DNA from: Bacillota bacterium
Lineage (GTDB): Bacteria > Bacillota > Clostridia > Acetivibrionales > DSM-1351
Direction of reading: 5' to 3'
DNA: 64,000 nt
Assembly (NCBI GenBank): GCA_023393115.1
Contig: JAEWMS010000063.1
Span: 62,001 to 126,000, forward strand
Shown: one piece after another, positions 36,743-49,809 of the stretch
Layout: each line of letters begins with the position of its first letter
Position numbering within the stretch: the stretch's first letter is position 1
Program-made: the position numbers and the translations under genes
Notes under the pieces: model-generated
What the model saw: the letters and a program-made list of their open reading frames with translations, nothing else
Told to the model about the DNA's origin: nothing
The model's database searches: none

Positions 36743-38046
36743 GTGAAAAATAGGTTTGAAGTTTACAATAATGAACTGGAATGCTACAGAGCATCAAATG
36801 CTTACACTGAGAACGGAAAATTGGTTTTGAAAGCAGAAAAGCGGAAAAATGAGGCCGGAACCAAGGAGTACACATCCGCAAAGTTAATTACAAAGGGCAA
36901 GAAAAGCTGGACTTACGGAAGGCTTGAAATTAGAGCAAAGCTGCCCACAGGACAGGGAATCTGGCCTGCTATATGGATGATGCCTGAGGATGTTTATATT
37001 TTTGGAGGATGGCCCTCTGGCGGTGAAATAGATATTATGGAATTCCTGGGCCATGAAACCAATAAGGTTTATGGAACCCTTCACTATGGAAATCCCCACG
37101 GTACTAACCAGGGGAGCTATAAACTAACTGGCACCGATAATTTTACAGACAGTTATCATGTCTTCAGCGTGGAGTGGGAGCCGGGTGAAATTCGATGGTA
37201 TGTAGACGGGCACCTGTATTTTACCGAAAACAGCTGGTATTCGGGGGATACGGGAGAGGCCGACTATTATACTTATCCGGCGCCCTTTAACAGAGATTTT
37301 TACTTGATATTGAATCTTGCAGTAGGCGGGGATTGGCCCGGTAAGCCGGATGCAACAACAAGCTTTCCGGCAAAAATGTATGTGGACTATGTAAAGGTTT
37401 ATCAGAAGGATAACTATAAGGATGCAGGCGAACGGACTTCAGGTGACATAGGAGTTGGTAAGGGAAGGGAGCCCTTGGATAATGGAAATTACATTTATAA
37501 CGGTTCATTCGATCAGCAGGCTGAAGGAGTACCAGGAGTAAATAACGGAAACGAAAGTAATGATATTAACAATACTTCTTATTGGACATTTTCACATGTT
37601 GAGGCAAATGACGGAACCGCACTGGCTTCAAACCATAACGGTGCACTCAAGGTGGAAATAACGAACCCGGGTACTGTTACCTATGGTGTTCAGTTATACC
37701 AAAGACCCTTGAACATCGAGAAGGGTGAAACGTACAAGGTTACCTTTGATGCATGGGCTTCGGAGAACAGAAGCATTATGTCAAAGGTAGGTGCTGAGGC
37801 AGACAAATCCTTTGAGAATTACTCAGGGGACAATACGATACAGTTACATATGCTAAATATATGACAAAAACTATAAACCTCACACCCGAAACGAAAAAGC
37901 ACATTATTGAGTTTTCAATGGATGTGGAAAGTGATGAAAACGCAGCGTTAACTATATCACTGGGTAATGTAGATACAAGTCCAGCGTCGGACATATATTT
38001 TGACAATATAGGACTTGTTGAAATTACAGAAGTTGAAAGCCAATAG
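36743..38046 (+). pseudogene. GH16 beta-glucanase, 5'-truncated and frameshifted
   Basis: Residues from NNELECYRASNAYTENGKLVL onward (in part) match GH16 laminarinase/lichenase enzymes, with the catalytic block GEIDIMEFLG (about 94-103) intact. The signal peptide and first strand (normally about 30-40 residues before NNEL) are absent; the frame starts at a GTG. After the catalytic domain comes a CBM4_9-like domain, whose frame breaks near 37840-37860: the first frame stops at 37862-37864, and the continuation (MTKTINLTPETKKHIIEF in part) lies in another frame to 38046. Probably inactive or at least not exported. It would have cleaved beta-1,3/1,4-glucan. Confidence 0.8.
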
Positions 38047-38052
38047 ATTCAG

Positions 38053-38151
38053 AACATACCGGCACCCCATATGGAAGAGGAACAAGCTGCCAAGGGCTTT
38101 ATGGACGCGGTGGATAATCTGGAGGCAGGACAGGTAATCATATTAATGTAA
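38053..38151 (+). other. Short coding-like remnant
   Basis: An open frame reading NIPAPHMEEEQAAKGFMDAV in its first part and ending at TAA 38149-38151, with a possible ATG at 38071. It reads like the tail of a lost protein or a decayed gene. I do not recognise it. Confidence 0.25.
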
Positions 38152-38186
38152 AAATAAGGCTCTGCGAAAGTGGAGCTTTATTTTTT
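38151..38186 (+). terminator. Terminator before the phosphorylase gene
   Basis: AAAATAAGGCTC (38151-38162) pairs with GAGCTTTATTTT (38173-38184), 12 bp with one G-T pair and a 10-nt loop, followed by further T. It separates the GH16 remnant from the next gene. Confidence 0.8.
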
Positions 38187-38214
38187 AAGAAATGCAGAAC
38201 TACGGAGGTGTCAA

Positions 38215-41184
38215 GTGATCAAAGAATTAACAGCAAGACAGCTGACTGATAATCCTGAAATAGTAATGAGAAGGATTTTCGGAGAACAGATAACCGATAC
38301 AGATATCGTGGACGGGATATTCATTGATGCAGGATTTACAAGGGTTATAGGAGTTGCGGGGCTAACAATGATGGTTCCCGTCACACTTGAAATACTAAAA
38401 AAACCTGATGTTTCAGGTTTCCTCAAGAAACAGGCCGGGGAAAATGGTTCGGTTCTTGTCTGCCGCCACGGAATAGAATTAAAGCTGTACATACATAGGG
38501 GAGCCATAACGGAAGAAGGGATGCCGGAAGAAATAAAGTCTGCAATCGAGATGCTATTATTCGGTCTTGATGGTTGCGTAGGAAAGTTGAATGAGGCTGG
38601 CGAGCATGAAATTGATTTATTCATGCCTTCACCCGGACCTCACTTTAATATAAACCTTCTGTTGGGAGACAGAATAGGCTATTCCCGCGCATTACAAACA
38701 TCTCCCAAAAGTGTTGTGGACAAGATGGGGGGAGGTAGCTTCCGGTCGCATGCGGCAACCCAGGTTTTGGCCAGCCGTTGGGATATGAGGCAGGAAGAAA
38801 ACGGGTTTCCGGCTAACCGACAGTTTTATTTATTCGAAAATAATAGAAAGGTATTATATTCAGGTGAAATAAAAAGAGATAAACTAGTATCGGCGAAATG
38901 TACACATTCCCAAAATTATACGACCATATGCTACAAGACAAAATGTGGACTAGAGATAAAGAGGCTTATATTCATCCCCGCTCATGAGGAGGGAATGCCT
39001 CTTGCAACCGAGGTCCAGAGGATAGAGATATGCAATACGGGTACAACACCCAGAAATCTAAGGTTGGTTTATACCGGGATGTTCGGTTCAGCGGCTCCTG
39101 ATGCACTATTTGAAGATGTTTTGTACAGCAATATAATTATGCAGTCCAGGATACTGAGGGACGAAGATGGCTCAATTATAGCATTGAGCCCTGATTATTA
39201 TACTGAAAAAGGCAGGAGGGACTTAAGGTTTCATACAATGCTGGTACATAACAGGGGGCAGAGGAAGCTGGCAAGGGAATTCTGTGTAAACTACAACGAG
39301 TTTGTGGGGAATGGAACACTTCAAGACCCTGAAGGTGCACTAAAGCTCAGCAACAACTTGTACAGGAAAGGTCCGGGTTTTTTTGCTGTTGCAGCCGACA
39401 TAGAGCTTGAACCGGGTGAAAGGTGTTTTACAGACCAATTGACAGGACTTGTGTCCGACAGAATAAATCCTCTGTTTGGGAAGGACACTTTGAAGCAGGA
39501 GATATGCAGCCTAATTGAAAAATATTCACGGCCCGATTCCGTTAATCGGGAGCTTGAGGGCATTAAGTTGTTCATGGACAACTATTCCGGGTTTTTTAAG
39601 ATCAACTCCCGAGATAAGGCATTTAATGCCTATGCCAATAAAAATCTACCGTTTCAGGTACTTTACCAGACATTTGTTTCACGTTCCTTCTGTCAGACTC
39701 AAAAGGGATACAGGGAGATAGGCTTCAGGGAAATTCAGGATATTTTTGCTTCCATGTACTTTTTTACAGGTATGGGTATGGCGGATTTTATAAAGCAGTT
39801 GATTAAAGAGTGGTGCGCCATGATCTTTGAGTTTGGCTTTGCATACCACAACTTTTTTTGGGAAGGGAAGGAACCAGGTAAATGGTCAGATGATCAGCTT
39901 TGGTTTATACAGGCTGTATACCGCTATATTGTCCTTACAGGAGATATGGGGCTTTTAGAGGAAAAGTGTGCTATTGCGGGAACAGGCTCCAGTAGGGAGA
40001 GAAGCGTGTACGAAACAATAAAGTCAATTATCCGGTATTCTGCAAAAATTTCAGTGGGAAAACACGGACTGCCACTACTGGACTATGCTGACTGGAATGA
40101 TTGTCTGAAACTTGATGATGACTACATCAACGGTATTGCCAAGGAAGAGCTGTATATGCAGCAGCTTGAAAAAGGAGGTAAATTTGGGCAGCCCCTTAAA
40201 AGCAACTATTCAGAAAGTGTTATGAATGCCTTCCTACTGAAAGTGGCTGTGGATAAAATGATAAAATTAGCAGATAAAAAAGGCGATGCAACCTACAGGG
40301 ATGAACTACAGGTGATTAGCAGTAATTTGGATAAAGATATACAAAAGAATGCCTGGAAGGGAGATTTTTTTGCCAGAGTTCTGTTCAACAGATATGGAGA
40401 TGGTGAATATTCATATCTTGGGGCAGGTGGAGACGGGCTGTCGGCAGATCCCTCAATTGACGGGTCATATTTTCTCAATTCATTCAGTTGGAGCATATTG
40501 TCTGACTGTGCCCGCGAAAGCCAGATTGAAGTAATGCTCGAGGTAGTGGAGTCGAGACTTAAAAGTCCCTTTGGATTAAAACTAGTTACACCTGTTGAGC
40601 TGGGAAGGATAGCAAAGAATACAGCCACAGCGGAGTATTTTCCAGGAGACCGAGAAAATGGAGGTGTTTTCAAGCACGCCAGTATGATGGCGGCTACCGC
40701 TATGTTCAAAGCAGCAAAAGAGGTGAATAGCCTCCAACTGGCCGAAAGACTTTCAAAGCTCGCTTATTGGGCAGTGGATACCTCCTTGCCGTATAAGACA
40801 ATGGAGAACCCTTTCGTAAACTGCGGCAACCCAAGATTTTGCACACAATATAACAATAGCGAGACGGGAGAAAATATCGGACCCATGTTGAGCGGAACCT
40901 CCACCTGGATGATGCTGGCGTTGATGTCGGCTCTTGGTATTGAGTACTCGGAAAAGGGCCTTATCATCAACCCGATACTGAGATCTGAAGAAACCGGTTT
41001 CTCCTACACTATCAATATGGATAGGACAGTTTATTATGTGGAGATAAGGAAGCCTTTGGGGTTCTTTCGGTTGAGCGAGGGGAATACCTGCATTACCTTT
41101 GACGGCAGAGCGATAGATGGTAATATACTGCCTGTTATGAATGACAAAAAACAACATATGGTAGTAATTGATTTTCAAGTGTAG
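38215..41184 (+). CDS. GH94-like (clan GH-Q) glycoside phosphorylase
   Basis: A 989-residue cytoplasmic inverting phosphorylase. The beta-sandwich N-terminal half is followed by an (alpha/alpha)6 barrel with the catalytic DYADWND block (about 622-628, general acid Asp), SFCQTQKGYREIGFRE (phosphate/substrate region), and NSFSWSIL. Such enzymes split beta-linked gluco-oligosaccharides with phosphate to give a sugar-1-phosphate, saving ATP. It is longer than cellobiose phosphorylase (about 810), so GH94 subtypes, GH149 or GH161 (beta-1,3-glucan) are all possible; the adjacent GH16 remnant favours beta-1,3-glucan. Start GTG 38215 follows GGAGGTG. Confidence 0.75.
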   Translation: MIKELTARQLTDNPEIVMRRIFGEQITDTDIVDGIFIDAGFTRVIGVAGLTMMVPVTLEILKKPDVSGFLKKQAGENGSVLVCRHGIELKLYIHRGAITEEGMPEEIKSAIEMLLFGLDGCVGKLNEAGEHEIDLFMPSPGPHFNINLLLGDRIGYSRALQTSPKSVVDKMGGGSFRSHAATQVLASRWDMRQEENGFPANRQFYLFENNRKVLYSGEIKRDKLVSAKCTHSQNYTTICYKTKCGLEIKRLIFIPAHEEGMPLATEVQRIEICNTGTTPRNLRLVYTGMFGSAAPDALFEDVLYSNIIMQSRILRDEDGSIIALSPDYYTEKGRRDLRFHTMLVHNRGQRKLAREFCVNYNEFVGNGTLQDPEGALKLSNNLYRKGPGFFAVAADIELEPGERCFTDQLTGLVSDRINPLFGKDTLKQEICSLIEKYSRPDSVNRELEGIKLFMDNYSGFFKINSRDKAFNAYANKNLPFQVLYQTFVSRSFCQTQKGYREIGFREIQDIFASMYFFTGMGMADFIKQLIKEWCAMIFEFGFAYHNFFWEGKEPGKWSDDQLWFIQAVYRYIVLTGDMGLLEEKCAIAGTGSSRERSVYETIKSIIRYSAKISVGKHGLPLLDYADWNDCLKLDDDYINGIAKEELYMQQLEKGGKFGQPLKSNYSESVMNAFLLKVAVDKMIKLADKKGDATYRDELQVISSNLDKDIQKNAWKGDFFARVLFNRYGDGEYSYLGAGGDGLSADPSIDGSYFLNSFSWSILSDCARESQIEVMLEVVESRLKSPFGLKLVTPVELGRIAKNTATAEYFPGDRENGGVFKHASMMAATAMFKAAKEVNSLQLAERLSKLAYWAVDTSLPYKTMENPFVNCGNPRFCTQYNNSETGENIGPMLSGTSTWMMLALMSALGIEYSEKGLIINPILRSEETGFSYTINMDRTVYYVEIRKPLGFFRLSEGNTCITFDGRAIDGNILPVMNDKKQHMVVIDFQV

Positions 41185-41199
41185 TCACGATTATCAATT

Positions 41200-42069
41200 C
41201 TAATAACCTGTTATACGAGTTGCTTGCCCTTTTATGTCTTTATATTCTCTGGGCGAAAGACCGGTATTTTTCTTGAATATTCTGCTGAAATAAAAGGGAT
41301 TGTCATAGCCTACAATGGAGGAAATTTCAGAGATGTTAAATGAGGAGCTGAATAAAAGCTCCTTTGCTTTTGCCAATCTGATATTGGTTAAATACTGCTG
41401 AGGAGTCATTCCCGTGTAGGTCTTAAAACTGTTTATGAACCAGCAGGTACTCATACTGCACATTTTTGCATACCCCATAATGCTTTGCTTTTGAGTAAAA
41501 TTTTTATTCATAATTTCAATAATTCTTTGAAGCTGCTCATTTATCAGATGTATATTGGAGCTTCCCTCAGACATATTTCTGGACATGAGAGATAGAAGCT
41601 CCAGGGCATACAGATTTGAAAGTTCGAAAAAGTTCTTCCTCCTGACCTGCAGTTCTCTAATTATTTTCTCAAATATTGATATATACTCGTTCTTGATTCC
41701 CACATTAAACAGAGAGACCCTTTTAAAATCCAAATCTTTAAGATAAACCTCAGCCTGTGCTCCTGAAAAGTGGAGCCAATATATTTCGGGGTTGTTCTGT
41801 AGATGATATATGTAATATTGCGGTTGATGAGGATAATAAATAACTGCCGAGCCTTCTTCTACTGTCATAAGTTCTCCATCAATTTTAAAATCGGCGGTAC
41901 CCTTGGCGACATAAAGCAGCTGATAATCAGACCTTCCTTCAGAACGGCTGGTTTCAAAAGAGGCAAGCTTGACCAGCTTGTAATACCCACAGCTGTTAAC
42001 AGATAAAAAGTTTTTGCTGTCTTCTATATCTTCGTCGGAATCTGTGATGTAACCCGATATGTTTATCAT
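41200..42069 (-). CDS. AraC-family regulator with cupin domain (2)
   Basis: A 289-residue regulator: N-terminal cupin sensor (DYQLLYVAKGTADFKIDGEL, YYPHQPQYY) and a C-terminal pair of helix-turn-helix units (MGYAKMCSMSTCWFINSFK, ISSIVGYDNPFYFSRIFKK). It is convergent with the phosphorylase gene and divergent from lacZ at 42347, which is its likely target. Start ATG 42069 follows GGGAG. Confidence 0.9.
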   Translation of the reverse strand: MINISGYITDSDEDIEDSKNFLSVNSCGYYKLVKLASFETSRSEGRSDYQLLYVAKGTADFKIDGELMTVEEGSAVIYYPHQPQYYIYHLQNNPEIYWLHFSGAQAEVYLKDLDFKRVSLFNVGIKNEYISIFEKIIRELQVRRKNFFELSNLYALELLSLMSRNMSEGSSNIHLINEQLQRIIEIMNKNFTQKQSIMGYAKMCSMSTCWFINSFKTYTGMTPQQYLTNIRLAKAKELLFSSSFNISEISSIVGYDNPFYFSRIFKKNTGLSPREYKDIKGQATRITGY

Positions 42070-45430
<3,361 letters not shown>

Positions 45431-45493
45431 TATATGTTATAAAGAAAGTTATTGTACGCGAGGACAGCTCATAGAAATGTGGAAGGATGATTA

Positions 45494-45540
45494 AAAACAG
45501 TTAGAGGAATTTTTGACAAGAGAATTACTCTAACTGTTTT
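45494..45540. terminator. Terminator between lacZ and the AraC remnant
   Basis: AAAACAGTTAGAG pairs with CTCTAACTGTTTT (13 bp), extended inward by GAATT/AATTA with one mismatch. A-run before and T-run after allow it to work in both directions. The arm is related to the cphA hairpin at 6222-6260. Confidence 0.8.
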
Positions 45541-45566
45541 GTGTCCGCACATTTATATGAGCTGAC

Positions 45567-45890
45567 TTACACCACCCACGAGCTCCTGTATTCTGAAGGA
45601 GAAATTCCCATAATCCGTTTGAAAGTATTGCTGAAATAATAAACATCTTTAAACCCGGTCAATTCTGCTACTTCACTAATATTATACTCACCTGACTGAA
45701 GAAGGATGGCCGCCTTGTTTACTCTTACCTTCATTAAAAAATTGTGAATGGATTTACCTTCCGATTTTCTGAACAGAGCCCCGCAGTATACACTATTAAT
45801 ATTTAGTTTTTCTGCTAAACCGGAAACAGTAATGTCTTCACTATAATGTTCTATAATGTATCGTTTAATTGAACGCACATGGCGATTACC
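45567..45890 (-). pseudogene. AraC-type regulator, C-terminal fragment
   Basis: About 107 codons match only the AraC DNA-binding domain (VSGLAEKLNINSVYCGALF, ISEVAELTGFKDVYYFSNTF, GISPSEYRSSW) and end in a normal stop. The upstream part of the long minus-strand open frame is the reverse of an oxidoreductase gene fragment, not a sensor domain. The 5' half, start codon and promoter are therefore gone. The junction lies near 45890-45920. Confidence 0.85.
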
Positions 45891-45914
45891 TTTATCCTCA
45901 TCATGTTTATAAAG

Positions 45915-46475
45915 GAGTTTATGAAGGAGCAGGGCAAAGAGGATATTTCTATTACAGCACTGCAATATCCCGGAGGAGCAGTTGCACAGATCACCAGCTC
46001 GGTTATTCATCATGGAGAAGAACAACAGATAATATTCCAGGGTGAAAAGGCTAGAATTTCCGCCCCTTGGAAAGCACGAACAATGGTTTCCAAGAGCAAT
46101 GGGTTCCCGGAGGACAATACTGAATTGGAGAAAGAGTTGAATGAATACTACGAAAGTCTTCCAAAGCTGAAATATAGTGAGCATAAGGGTGAGATAGATG
46201 ATGTACTCACGGCTATTGAGACAGGTGGACAGCCACTTATTACAGGACAAAGCGGCAGGCTTACAATTGAGATTATTACTGCTATTTATAAAGCGGGGGT
46301 TGAGAAAAAAGTGATATATCTCCCAATAACCAAAGAAGACCCTTATTACACGGTTAAAGGAATACAGGAAAATGCCATCCGTTTTTACGAGAAGACAGCT
46401 TCTGTAGTGAATCTTGGAAATGATCAGGAGATAACAGTGGGCAGCGACTATAAAAATGGTTCTGAAAAAATGTAG
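45915..46475 (+). pseudogene. Gfo/Idh/MocA oxidoreductase, C-terminal fragment
   Basis: The product matches only the C-terminal substrate domain of the family (ITALQYPGGAVAQITSSVIHH in part, GEKARISAPWK, GRLTIEIITAIYKAG); the N-terminal NAD-binding Rossmann domain is missing. It meets the AraC fragment head to head. An ATG at 45921 with AAAGGAG just 3 nt before it could start a shortened product. It ends 12 bp before an intact family member, suggesting the two were once an operon. Confidence 0.85.
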
Positions 46476-46487
46476 GAGGTAACTCAT

Positions 46488-47561
46488 ATGGATAGAATAG
46501 AAGGTATGAACTATATGCCAAAGGGTAAGCCAAATCCTGTGGTTAAACCAGGAGAGTTTGTATTTGCAGCTGTAGGACTCGATCATGCCCATATTGGTGG
46601 TATGTGCAACGGTCTTATAGAGGCCGGCGGAACATTAAAATGGATTTACGATCCCGATCAGCAAAAACTGGACAGGTACTGTAACATGTATCCTCAAGCC
46701 AGAAGGGCGAGAAGTGAAGAGGAGGTATTGGCAGATCCTGAAGTTAAACTTGTAGCCGGGGCTGCTGTAACCTCCGAGCGCTGTGCTCTAGGACTTCGGG
46801 TTATGGAGGCAGGGAAGGATTATTTTACCGATAAGGCTCCCTTGACCACGTTGGAGCAGCTGGAGGCCGCAAAGGAAAAAGTAAGGGCTACCGGAAGGAA
46901 ATATGCGGTATACTATAGTGAACGATTACATGTAGAAGATGCTGTATTTGCAGGACAGCTTATTGAACAGGGTGCTATTGGAAAGGTTATTCAGACCATT
47001 GGAATGGGCCCTCATAGATTAAGTCCTAAAGCCAGGCCGGAATGGTTTTTTCTTAAGGGAAAATACGGAGGCATTCTCTGTGACATTGGAAGTCACCAAA
47101 TTGAACAGTTTTTATTTTACACGGGTGCCAAGGATGCGTCAGTGGTGCGCAGTCAGATTGCAAACTACGCTCATCCTGAATATCCTGAACTTGATGATTT
47201 TGGGGATGCTACCCTTGTAGCAGACAATGGTGCTACCGGTTACTTTCGAGTGGACTGGTTTACACCTGATGGACTCTCGACCTGGGGGGATGGCAAAACC
47301 TTCATCCTCGGTACAGAAGGTTTTATAGAGCTGCGAAAATATGTGAACATTGCAGTGAATAATGGAGGAGGCACTGTTTTTCTGGCGAATCAGAAGGAAG
47401 AAACCTCTTACGACATCCGCGGAAAGGTCGGGTATCCGTATTTTGGACAGTTGATACTCGACTGTATTAACAGAACAGAAAATGCCATGACGCAGGAGCA
47501 TGCCTTTAAGGCGGCAGAGCTCTGTGTAAAAGCCCAGCTGCAAGCCATCAAGCTTTTGTAA
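46488..47561 (+). CDS. Gfo/Idh/MocA-family oxidoreductase
   Basis: A 357-residue NAD(P)-dependent sugar or inositol dehydrogenase-like protein. The N-terminal Rossmann domain shows FAAVGLDHAHIGGM (about 20-33); where many relatives have EKP the sequence is DKAPLTT (about 117-123), so the usual catalytic Lys remains but the context differs. The substrate domain includes GGILCDIGSHQIEQFLFYTG (about 193-212) with the conserved Asp and His. Substrate unknown. Start ATG 46488 follows AGGAGG. It lies directly after the truncated paralogue. Confidence 0.85.
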   Translation: MDRIEGMNYMPKGKPNPVVKPGEFVFAAVGLDHAHIGGMCNGLIEAGGTLKWIYDPDQQKLDRYCNMYPQARRARSEEEVLADPEVKLVAGAAVTSERCALGLRVMEAGKDYFTDKAPLTTLEQLEAAKEKVRATGRKYAVYYSERLHVEDAVFAGQLIEQGAIGKVIQTIGMGPHRLSPKARPEWFFLKGKYGGILCDIGSHQIEQFLFYTGAKDASVVRSQIANYAHPEYPELDDFGDATLVADNGATGYFRVDWFTPDGLSTWGDGKTFILGTEGFIELRKYVNIAVNNGGGTVFLANQKEETSYDIRGKVGYPYFGQLILDCINRTENAMTQEHAFKAAELCVKAQLQAIKLL

Positions 47562-47613
47562 GAACTAACATATAGAGAAGTTGATACTTCACTTTATGCA
47601 GGTACAACAGCAC

Positions 47614-48198
47614 TCACCTGGCTCTTAGGATATCTACAATCCAGCTGCTTTGAGGCATCGGTAGCTCAGGACGAATAACTACATTTTCTGCTATACCTTG
47701 AACCGCACTCCAATAAGCCACTGCAAGTGCCTCAGGATTGCCCTGCTTGATTTCTCCCAATTGTTGTCCCTTCTCAATCAAAGGAAGGACAGGATATATA
47801 GCATCAAACTTCCCCGCAATTTGCTTAATACTCTCCGGAACCCCTTCGGAATTCATTGCCTGAGGCATAAGCAAGAACATTTTAGCAGTAAAGCAGTCGA
47901 ACTTCAGGGAACTGAAAATTTCTGAAGTAATTTTCTCGAAACCTTCTATAGGGGTTCCCATAAAACCTTCAAGTATGTTAAAAATGCTATCCGGACCTGA
48001 CATGCCGATATTGACCAACTCTTCGTAAACTCGCTCCTTGGACTCAAAGTAGTTGAAAAACAAGCCTGTACTGATATTCAATTTTTTAGCTATATCCCTT
48101 ATGGTTGTTGCCGCATATCCGCGGGTGATTATCATGTCAAGGCTGCATTCCAGTATTTGCTTCCTACGGTCAAATCGCTGCTGTTCTCTTTTGTTCAT
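47614..48198 (-). CDS. TetR-family regulator
   Basis: A 194-residue repressor. The N-terminal helix-turn-helix is clear (ATTIRDIAKKLNISTGLFFNYFESKERVYEELV in part, about 26-58); the C-terminal ligand domain is not assigned. It is downstream of, and in the same orientation as, the CrtI-like oxidoreductase gene, whose promoter holds tandem TetR-type palindromes (49810-49843). Start ATG 48198 follows GAGG. Probable regulator of that oxidoreductase. Confidence 0.88.
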   Translation of the reverse strand: MNKREQQRFDRRKQILECSLDMIITRGYAATTIRDIAKKLNISTGLFFNYFESKERVYEELVNIGMSGPDSIFNILEGFMGTPIEGFEKITSEIFSSLKFDCFTAKMFLLMPQAMNSEGVPESIKQIAGKFDAIYPVLPLIEKGQQLGEIKQGNPEALAVAYWSAVQGIAENVVIRPELPMPQSSWIVDILRAR

Positions 48199-48264
48199 AA
48201 ATACCTCGGGTGTATAATTTATTTCTTATAAGTAATATTTGTTGACATAAGACTACAATATTCA

Positions 48265-48298
48265 ATAATATATGCTAGTACTACTTAGCATATATTAT
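48265..48298. promoter_or_regulatory. 13-bp inverted repeat upstream of tetR
   Basis: ATAATATATGCTA (48265-48277) and TAGCATATATTAT (48286-48298) are perfect arms with an 8-nt centre. It lies 67 bp upstream of the TetR start and 30 bp beyond the oxidoreductase stop. No T-run follows, so an operator is more likely than a terminator. Confidence 0.5.
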
Positions 48299-48327
48299 AA
48301 CTTAGGGTTGTCAGTAAACCAATTAAA

Positions 48328-49785
48328 TTATTGATTTAAATACTTCTTCACTGACGTTGATGCACTCTTTCCGCTCTGAATGGCGGAACAGATGCCACCT
48401 CCTACAGTGGTCCACTGCCCGCATAAATAAAGGCCTTTAATTCCGTCCACTGTATTTTTTATATTATACTTTAGTGAAGATGGTGTAGGAGCAAAGCCCT
48501 CCCAGGAGCCTTTATATAAATTGGCATACCGTATGTATGTTGCAGGAGTAGCTACATCAATTACTTCTATAGCATCCTTAAAACCAGGAATACGTTTGTC
48601 TAATGCATCTGCTACCTCATTTGCCAACTCTTCTTTTTTCGTACGGTAAGTATCGGTATTATTTTTTCGTAAATCCCTCCAGTAATCAAGGGTGGTATTT
48701 ATCAAAACCATAACACTGCTGCAATTTTCGGGAGCTGCTGCCGGGTCAAATTCAAAACTACGAAGGTTCAGGAAATGGCAAACTTCTTCTGAGTTTATTC
48801 TGATACCTTCAGGGCATTCGAAGTACTGAGAAAAGGGAAGGTTAAATTTTCTATTAAGCCCGAAGGAAACCAGTAACAGCGGGGAGAAAAGCTCGGCAGA
48901 TTCCAGTAAGGTGTCAAGCTGTCTATGTCTATATTCTCCGCCAAGCATATTTTTAAGTACATCATACATATCGCAGGCTGCCACAATTGCATCTGCCTGA
49001 TGAACCAGACCCTTTACCTCCAGTGCATTAGCTTTACCGCCATTTACAATAATTTTATCCACTCTGGAAGAAAAGTTGATTTTTCCACCAAGATCACTAT
49101 AGAGTTTCTCCATTCTGGCAATTACATCATATGCTCCGCCCATGGGATAGCCAGCGTTACCACTCATCCGTGTTCCTAACATCAAAACAAGTACAAAAAA
49201 TGAGTATTGAGGAGGCATAAGGTGGAACAGGATTGCTTTTATAGCCGGATTACTAAATGATTCTACATACTGGCTAACGGTTATTCCTGAATATTTCCTT
49301 ACAAGTTTTAAAAAACCTCTGCTGTTTTTTATCATGTCAAGGAACTCCAGAAAACCGGTGGGTGCTCCTGGAGGCATTTTTGTGGAAATCATTGCTTCTA
49401 TATCCTGACAGAAACTCTCAATTTGTGAACTGTCCTCCGGTGCAATCGAAAGCAAAAAGCTCTTAAAGGGTATAAGGGACATGGGTATTTCGTAAGTTGT
49501 TACGTTAATCTGAGTTTTTATGCTTTCTGCATTATAAATTACAGTATCCTTGTCTAATGCATGTACCTCTCGATACAAATCGTAAAATGGTGTGTCGGGC
49601 TTTGTTCCTACCATCCATTCAATACACCCGTCAAATCTGTACCCTTTCCTCTCCCAGGCGGTACACATACCTCCTGCTTGACCTGAGATTTCAAAAATTT
49701 CGGTCCGGACACCCTGCTTCTGCAGGTAAATACCTGTACTCAAGCCTGTAAGACCGGCCCCGATAATCAACACTTTTTTACTCAT
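48328..49785 (-). CDS. CrtI/phytoene-desaturase-like FAD oxidoreductase
   Basis: A 485-residue flavoprotein. The N-terminal dinucleotide fold KKVLIIGAGLTGLSTGIYL (about 3-21) and the following EISGQAGGMCTAWERKGYRFD (in part) are typical of the phytoene desaturase/retinol saturase group; the C-terminal YLCGQWTTVGGG closes the FAD site. The true substrate may be a carotenoid, a lipid or a polyene; no other carotenoid genes are present. Start ATG 49785 follows GAGGGAGG. Its promoter carries tandem palindromes. Confidence 0.85.
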   Translation of the reverse strand: MSKKVLIIGAGLTGLSTGIYLQKQGVRTEIFEISGQAGGMCTAWERKGYRFDGCIEWMVGTKPDTPFYDLYREVHALDKDTVIYNAESIKTQINVTTYEIPMSLIPFKSFLLSIAPEDSSQIESFCQDIEAMISTKMPPGAPTGFLEFLDMIKNSRGFLKLVRKYSGITVSQYVESFSNPAIKAILFHLMPPQYSFFVLVLMLGTRMSGNAGYPMGGAYDVIARMEKLYSDLGGKINFSSRVDKIIVNGGKANALEVKGLVHQADAIVAACDMYDVLKNMLGGEYRHRQLDTLLESAELFSPLLLVSFGLNRKFNLPFSQYFECPEGIRINSEEVCHFLNLRSFEFDPAAAPENCSSVMVLINTTLDYWRDLRKNNTDTYRTKKEELANEVADALDKRIPGFKDAIEVIDVATPATYIRYANLYKGSWEGFAPTPSSLKYNIKNTVDGIKGLYLCGQWTTVGGGICSAIQSGKSASTSVKKYLNQ

Positions 49786-49809
49786 AATACCTCCCTCTTC
49801 CCTGAATAA

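Noticed and set aside
37840..37864. Programmed frameshift in the GH16 gene
   Set aside because: No slippery heptamer or following structure is evident, and the gene is also truncated at its 5' end, so mutation is simpler.
45567..46592. Minus-strand open frame of 341 codons as a single AraC gene
   Set aside because: Only the last ~107 codons are AraC-like; the rest is the reverse strand of an oxidoreductase fragment and the next gene's start.
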